This document shows positions 57,940-64,000 of a DNA stretch of 64,000 nucleotides, one piece after another. The notes under the pieces were generated by a model. The model saw only the letters and a list, made by a program, of their open reading frames with translations, was not told where the DNA came from and did not search any database. The stretch is taken from assembly GCF_009389715.1 (NCBI RefSeq), contig NC_052402.1:18013423-18077422 (forward strand), in the 5' to 3' direction. A program made the translations under genes and the position numbers. Source of the stretch: Phoenix dactylifera (Eukaryota; Streptophyta; Magnoliopsida; Arecales; Arecaceae). Position 1 is the stretch's first letter. Each line of letters starts with the position of its first letter.

Positions 57940-59233
57940 AGTCTAGGTTTAATATTTGAGCAGGAATCTTTTGTCATTGTTGATGAAGCTACTAGTAAAA
58001 TGTCATATTGAGTAAAATGCTTACATGAGTTATTATATGTAGCATTGATGATAGATATTAAAAATTTTGGTGAAGAAAGGATTGGAGGTTGTTAATTCTA
58101 CTCATAGTGATATTTGCTCAAAGACTTCAAACCCATTGAATTTGGAGTAAACCCTTTTGGAAGGAAGATCAATATATAACTTTTAATCAAATTGGTAAAG
58201 AAATCCAAGGTTAACCTACTTTAAATTAAACCTAGATATTTTGAACTCTAAAACAAAAGGTTGTGGAGATCATGCAATGACCTTAAACTTGACTAATGGC
58301 TTGAGGGTTAGTTATGATAAGTATACTCTATATAAATTGAGGACAAAGAGATCTGGTGGTTCTGCTCTAGTTCTATTTGAAATTTGAAATTTGAATTTTT
58401 TAGTCCCAATGCAAAGTGATACTTCGGTCAGAAATTATTTTGCGGCCTTAGAAAATTTGATGAGTTAGATCAGAGTGCGCAGCGAAAATATGAAGTTTGA
58501 GTTATTTTGAAACTTGTTTGAAACGTAACACTTCGATCCGAAAGGTATTATGATAGAAGACTGAGTTAGTTTTCTATTAGAGAAAAATGCTGTTGATTCT
58601 GTGGATAATCTAGAGGTAGCTATGCAACTCTCACTAGTGGATTCTTCTATGGTTGACAATTTTTGAGAGATCTTGGGCATCTTAAATTAAGAGTCAATAG
58701 ATTGATGATTCCTTAGTTGTGCTTAGAGTGGAATGTTTCAACATGGATCTCCTACTCCTAGTTTTGTCGAAGTTAATCAATTTATTCGAAAGGGGTTTGA
58801 GGTTTTTCTAGGACGAAGGTTGATCATTAAATCATGGGCAAAGTTAAGAGAAGAAAGAGGACTATAGATGATGAAGATCATTGGATGCTAAAGCTTCTCT
58901 TATTCTATTAAGCCAATTATGATCTTTATGTGGAATTAATCAAGAGCAATTAAATTCTTGGACAAAGAATTATGGAATTTAATTCCAAGGTTGGGTGGTC
59001 GGCTTTCTTTTGCAGGAATCAAAAGAATTTACTAAGTGTTGTACATGGAAAGGATCAAGTGCTTGAGATGTCATGACTTTGTATATCATAATTCTTTATG
59101 TCAATTCTTGTGAGCTTGCATTTCAAGAGAGAGATTATTTAGAAGCTCGAGACGATATGATGGTTGCATACTTTCAAGGTTTAGGCTTTAAGTAGGTTAT
59201 TTCGAGGACAAATTTTTTGTTAGGGAGGGAGAA
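57940..59233 (+). other. Non-coding 3' internal region shared with the 1-8839 element
   Basis: Aligns with 451-1689 in the same order, up to the purine-rich end before the LTR (TTTCGAGGACAAATTTTTTGTTAGGGAGGGAG at 59197-59232 region). It occupies the place where pol is expected and shows no pol motifs. Confidence 0.65.
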
Positions 59234-59958
59234 TGTAAGAACCCATATTTTTTTTGGGCTTGGGGCCGACCTCTAGGCCACTACGTCGGGCCGGCCTCAG
59301 GGCCACAGCTGTTCGGACGTGAGGCAAGGGAGGAAGACTCCCGATTGGAGTCTTCCTCTTCTCCTTCTCCATTTCTCCCTCCGAATCCACCGGAGGAGGG
59401 AGATCAAGCTTACCAAATCGAGCACTCTTCGCTTATTAAAGGACCCCTCTCCCTTCTCCCTTCTCCCTTGGCATCAATCGTGAGAGCTCTTCCTTAGAGA
59501 TTTGCTCGCTGAGGGTTCCGTGCGAGGAGATCGAAGTATCCACCGTCAGGCCAGCCGGAAGAGCTTGTCAGAGGCAAGAGGAACAATCTGTTGGACGAGA
59601 AGACGCTGAGCGAGGTTCTGCGCATCCCGGTTCAGATCGTCGTGTGGATAGGTGATTAGTTTGTCTGAGTTTTTCACCAAAGATAGTTGCAGGATGCATA
59701 GATATAGATTGGTTGGGCACAGTGTACGAGTATCAGAGTCATCAGTTAGTTAGATAGTTTATTGATACCGATGATATTGAAAGCTTTTGTAATTGATTAA
59801 TTTGATTATCTGGACATGTTTGATTTGTCTATTTGATTATTAATTATGGATTTATTGAATTTTTTTTACTTTAGTCTTATGTGATCTTTAGGGCATTGCT
59901 CTAGGGCTCATGCAATTAGTCGCGTACCAGTCCTGGGTACTGGGTTCAGGGCATGACA
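59234..59958 (+). repeat. 3' LTR of the degenerate gypsy element
   Basis: TGTAAGAACCC to GGGCATGACA; better preserved than the 5' LTR. Followed directly by GAAGCTTTC, which resumes the duplicated intron. Confidence 0.75.
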
Positions 59959-61501
59959 GAAGCTTTCTAAAAATAATTTACGAGAGAAGAATTAATTTTC
60001 CAAATATTGTTCCTTTTCCAAAGTTCTTTTGTCTTTTCTCCATCCAGTTTTGAACCCATATAGGTGGTTAGCTTCGACTAATCTTCCCCAACCTAGCAAT
60101 TTGGTTAGCGATGGGAAGGCCATTTGTTGAGTCCTCTCCATTACTTAGGTAGCAGAAAGATTTGAGAGTGAAGAGAGAAACTTAAACATGTCATTATCAA
60201 AGTTTACCTTGGGTATGTATCTAAGGTGAATGAGTTGTATTGAACTTGTTGGAATTTTGTTTGATGGACGTACATACGTGAGAAGCTATAATATATGGAT
60301 GGTTAGTACCTTTGGTGTAGTTCTGCATACTGAGGCCTGACTGATACCCGTCAAGCTAGCGCTTCACCCCTAATGTTGTAATCTTTTGTACCCAAGGAAA
60401 CTAAACAGGTTGAGGCTTCATCTATATCTGATTGGTTTGAGTTTGAGGATTGAGAATTTAAGAACTTTCAAAAGAGCTAAACATTGTAGATTATATCCAT
60501 GGCTTTGTTTATAGCTATTTTAGAGCTAGATCTAATTGTCATAGTGTTTAATTCTACCAGGAATGTTTTTTTGTGCTACTATCTTTTTCTCTTTTTTTGG
60601 ATGCTGGATATCTTCTTACCACTGATGATGAGAGGGTGACTTCCATTCTTCTTCTAATTTTTATCATTGTTCTTTACATATTTGTCACTTCAAAACAGAA
60701 AAGGGCAAAATGCATTTTAAGTCTTTATCTTGGAATATCTCGTGATAAAAATGCCAAATCTAAACATCAAAATTGATGTGGAAGATTCTTTTTCATTGTC
60801 CTGTGCTAATAGGTGTCCCCAATTTCTATTGTTTTTGTTTTTTTGGATCGGATCCTCTATCCTATAATTTTTAGAATTACAGATTGACAGAAAAAAAAGG
60901 AAAATGAATCTTCTTTATAATAATTGTCATTTTGAAAAGCTAGCATAAATTTGTTTGTATAGGACATAGCTAAAGGATTATAATATTTTTGACAAGTTGT
61001 ATTTTGAACCAGACATGAAGGATTTTCAGCCAAAAAAAAAACTAGACATGAAAGAGTGTCTTAAGTGTGCCAGATGGGAAAGACTCACATTCTGACACTG
61101 CCATAAAAAAACTTTTTGGAACCTGGATATGACTTGCATATGCTATTATCTTGATTTGAATGTGTTTCCTTAACTTAAATTCCATCCCTTCCCTGAACCA
61201 TGCACTTGCTACCATCATCACCTCCACTATCAGCTGCAATGACCAGCTATAGTTCCCATGACACCCATAAATGCATTGCTTTTGTCACCAGTCATACCCT
61301 ATCACCATATGGTAGCTATCCTTCATATGACGTCCCACATTCATCACCCATCAATTGCCATCCCACCACTTCCAATGGAATACAACCAAATTCATCTGTA
61401 ACTTTGATGATGGAGATGGGTTTTTTGGTCATGCATGTGCTTTGTGCCCAAGAAATATATGGCTGTGTAAAGTAGCCTTGTTTGTCTAAGGGACATCAGT
61501 C

Positions 61502-62454
61502 TAGACCTGACCATGGTTCGGTTCTAACTGAGGAATCGGACTGGAACGAACCAAAAGACCGGACCGGAACCGGAACCGTGTTTTACGGTTCTTAACCAAA
61601 TCGGAACTTGAGGAATACGGTTTGGTTAAGGTTTCAGATTTGATGGAACCGGAACCGAAACCGGAACCGAACCAAAACGGAACCAGAACCGGAACCGGAA
61701 CCGAAACCGGAACCGGCGGTTCGGTTCCGGTTCGAACCAAAAAATGACTATTTTACCCCTCCTAACAACTAAAAAACAGCTAGTTTGAGGGGAATTTTGG
61801 GAAACGACTATTTTACCCCTCCTAACAACTAAAAACGGGTAGTTTGAGAGGCATTTTAGGGAACAAAAATTATCTTAACACTATATATACCTCTCCAAAT
61901 CAATTTTTTCACTGTAACACTCAATCTTCCAATCTCTCTCTCTCAATTTTTCACTCTCTCAATTATTCAATCTATTCCATTCTCTACACATTCTATAACC
62001 TTCCCATATTTTCATTTTTTCCAATCCAATTATCAAAAATGTCTTCCTCCCTATGCCGACCTCCTCCGATATCTCCCACGTGTGGCACTCCGGCACCTTC
62101 CAGAGTCAGCCTCCTGCAACTCCGCTCAAATAAAGGTAAGGAATATATGTTCCAACCCAAATTCTTGGGATCCAAATTACCGAACCCCCTCTATTGATGA
62201 GTAAATAAAAAAAATGAGGTACAATTATCATTTTGTATTAATTACATAATTTAATTGTATTTAAAATTTTTTTTTTCAAATTAATTACACAATCTATTTT
62301 TTTTCAAAATTTTATAACCGGAACCGGAACCGTCTAGAATCGGAACCGGAACCGGCGGTTCTAGAACCGGACTGAACCGACTATTTTCGGTTCCGGTTAA
62401 GGTTCTAGATTTTGTGAACCGGAACCGGCGGTTCCGGAATCGTGGTCAGGTCTA
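61502..62454 (+). mobile_element. hAT transposon derivative (953 bp)
   Basis: The ends TAGACCTGACCA and TGGTCAGGTCTA are perfect 12-bp inverted repeats, flanked by the perfect 8-bp duplication CATCAGTC (61494-61501, 62455-62462). Copy A at about 37125 is empty. Both subterminal regions are packed with GGAACCGGAACC-type words in opposite sense, likely transposase-binding sites. Inside are a roughly 60-bp direct repeat (61740-61860), a TATATATA box near 61882 and a short frame from ATG 62040 that resembles the start of a hAT transposase. It looks like an internally deleted, non-autonomous element. Confidence 0.88.
62040..62197 (+). pseudogene. Truncated transposase start inside the hAT element
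   Basis: A 52-codon frame from the ATG after a TATA box and CT-rich leader. It is serine/proline-rich, as hAT transposase N-termini often are, then stops. No BED finger or catalytic domain. Tentative. Confidence 0.3.
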
Positions 62455-62915
62455 CATCAGTCCAGGTTGGTTTCAATTGGCTGGAGGAGTACCTTGACAC
62501 CTAGAATTTTTATTTTAAAAAGGTGCCCTGTTTTGTCTCTGTCATTATGTATTATACCTTGTTATGGGTCTGATGAGCATCAAGCTAACTCCTTACTGTA
62601 TCTAGTGTGGATTCTTTATGATAAAGGGTAGTATTTTCTATGCTTAGTAAATCTTGCAAAAAAGAAAGAGAATAGAGGAGAAAAAGGAAGAAATTAGGAA
62701 AAGGAAGAGAAATTCGCTATTGTAGAGAGAGAGAAGAGAGATTTGCAAGGCATTGCAGCAGGGAAAGTGTGGTAGTGGTCGTAATGGATAAGAATTTAAG
62801 AGCTACTGGTACAGTTTGTGCTGGCTAGCAGCCAGTATAGCTCATGCAATGCTGTGTCAAAAAAAAAAGACTTTTTTTTAAGTAAAAATTAAATAATGAC
62901 TTAATATGTGCTGAC

Positions 62916-62940
62916 TATCAAATGTGGCAAGAAATTATCA
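62916..62940 (+). pseudogene. Tail of exon 6 in the duplicated gene
   Basis: GACTATCAAATG followed by TGG in place of the TAG stop. Joined directly to intron sequence by a deletion at a TGCTG microhomology. Confidence 0.8.
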
Positions 62941-63426
62941 GCTCAGAATGGTGGTTGTAAATGACTTGCCACTGATTCTTTTTTCCCATACGAGCCGTGA
63001 TCTCACTGGAGAAATTTTGATCATTTTATGCTAACAGATTTCCTGCATGGGTTTCTAAAGATGTGTTTTGTTTCCCATCTTGTAAAACATTGTAGTTCAT
63101 ATTCGAGTTGATGAATGCAAATTGGTAGCGAATTTTGTCTCCCTTTGTTGCTATTATGGACAGTTTGGTGTGTAAATCTAACCCTTTTCTTGAACTTTTG
63201 GATGAAGGCTAATTTGAGCTGTGGATTTGGTCTTTTTAGCATATCACCTTATATAACCCTTTTCTTAGAATCCACCCAGACAATAGAGGAGTGATAGATT
63301 TAGGACAATGAAGTTGGTCCAACAGAGCAAAGCAAATTTTAAGATAACTAGTTGGTTGGCATCCTCTCTACCAATCCACAGTAGAAAATTTACAATTTCT
63401 TGTGGTTGCATTTGCTCTGGCATTTA

Positions 63427-64000
63427 CTATCGGCCTTCAAGTATTGTAACTGATAAGCCATTTACAGTTAATGAGTCTGTCTTGCTTGATGATGAATAAG
63501 TTTCCAAGTGGCCTTTCGTTGCAACAAAACCAGGCTGTTTAGGGTCAGGGAGAGAGGCGCTTTCACTGCCCAACATGAACACCAGAGAGGACATTGTTGG
63601 CCTGTCCTCTGGGTGTTCTTGAACACACAAGAGACCCACCTTTATACACCTCAACGCTTCACCCATTGGAAACGAGTGAACTATTGATTCGTCCACCAAC
63701 TCCAAGCCATTACCTTCTTTCCATAAACTCCATGCCTGAAAAATAATTGCAGCATATGTCATAAATTCTTAAAGAAATAAACAGAGCATCTGAATGGAAA
63801 TAAGCACCTGTTTTCCGTACTTACATGGCCTAGAAGATTTACGCGGTGATGAGAGGTGTAAACCCCTCTGTTCTTCTTGCCGCTTATGATTTCAAGTACT
63901 AAAACACCGAAGCTAAATACGTCGGATTTCACAGAGAAGATACCATCCATGACATACTCAGGAGACATGTATCCACTGCATTGTCGTTAAAATGATTAAA
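63427..64000 (-). CDS. Second G-type lectin receptor kinase, 3' exons (partial)
   Basis: Exon 7 counterpart at 63735-63427 (309 nt) and exon 6 counterpart at 63975-63825 (151 nt) have the same lengths and splice sites as in the complete gene. By eye there are about six amino-acid differences in 102 residues and four in 50, none at a recognised catalytic position; GYMSPEY is kept. The gene continues beyond the window. No stop or frame shift is visible, so this paralog may be functional. It is a tandem duplicate in the same orientation. Confidence 0.85.

Larger units (their letters stand above)
55269..59958 (+). mobile_element. Degenerate Ty3/gypsy element with gag and protease only
   Basis: LTRs at 55269-55914 and 59234-59958 flank a primer site TGGTATTAGAGC (55918-55929), a gag-protease remnant and a non-coding 3' region; RT and integrase are missing. 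The LTR 3' parts (GCATGATCTTTAGGG...) match the LTR of the array at 1-8839, and 57940-59233 matches 451-1689, so the two are related families. Copy A of the duplication at 35141-35150 is the empty site. The target duplication has decayed (GAGT left, GAAGC right). Confidence 0.8.
52215..62940 (+). pseudogene. Remnant of a duplicated sulfotransferase-fold gene (intron 3 and last codons)
   Basis: Only sequence matching intron 3 and the tail of exon 6 is present; no exon 1-5 matches are seen. Near 62900 the intron passes directly into the final codons (GCTGACTATCAAATG) of exon 6, and the stop TAG has become TGG. It cannot encode a product. Confidence 0.8.
52215..64000 (+). repeat. Segmental duplication, copy B
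   Basis: Direct, collinear copy of 16075-18511 plus 33716-40431. Relative to copy A it lacks the Tat element, TRIM C and about 1.7 kb covering exons 4-6, and gains a gypsy element (55269-59958) and a hAT element (61502-62454). The left part is rich in one- and two-base deletions. The far-right part is close to copy A and keeps open kinase exons. Confidence 0.9.

Overview
The window reads as plant nuclear DNA. It has spliced host genes with GT-AG introns, plant LTR-retrotransposon lineages with initiator-Met-tRNA primer sites, small MITE and TRIM elements, and long AT-rich non-coding stretches. The style of the LINE and gypsy remnants suggests a monocot, possibly a palm; that is only an impression. 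No rRNA, tRNA, CRISPR array or bacterial operon was recognised.

Layout. 1-8839 is a near-perfect tandem of a large non-autonomous gypsy-like LTR element (internal-LTR-internal-LTR). 8840-13404 is spacer with LINE RNase H scraps, a MITE and a TRIM. 13405-39340 (+) is a six-exon gene for a membrane-anchored P-loop/sulfotransferase-fold protein. Its third intron is about 23.9 kb long and holds a rearranged Tat-lineage Ty3/gypsy element (19043-33715): an intact gag-pol frame, a spliced antisense gene in two broken copies, satellite-like arrays and one LTR. 39861-44300 (-) is a complete seven-exon G-type lectin S-receptor-like kinase, tail-to-tail with the first gene. 44301-52214 is spacer plus a decayed LINE and an LTR scrap. 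52215-64000 is a second, direct copy of the 16075-18511 + 33716-40431 region (intron 3 and 3' end of the first gene, then the 3' end of the kinase), and it runs off the window. In this copy a gypsy element and a hAT element have inserted, and a deletion has removed the last exons of the first gene. The kinase exons there are still open.

How it fits together. Two real host genes are visible, plus the tail of a second kinase gene. The rest is mobile DNA and its debris. Because the segmental duplication provides two aligned copies, it shows empty sites for three insertions (TRIM at 36616, gypsy at 55269, hAT at 61502), so insertion order can be read directly. Splice sites, element ends and target-site duplications were located by eye. 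Family names come from recognised motifs, not from database searches.
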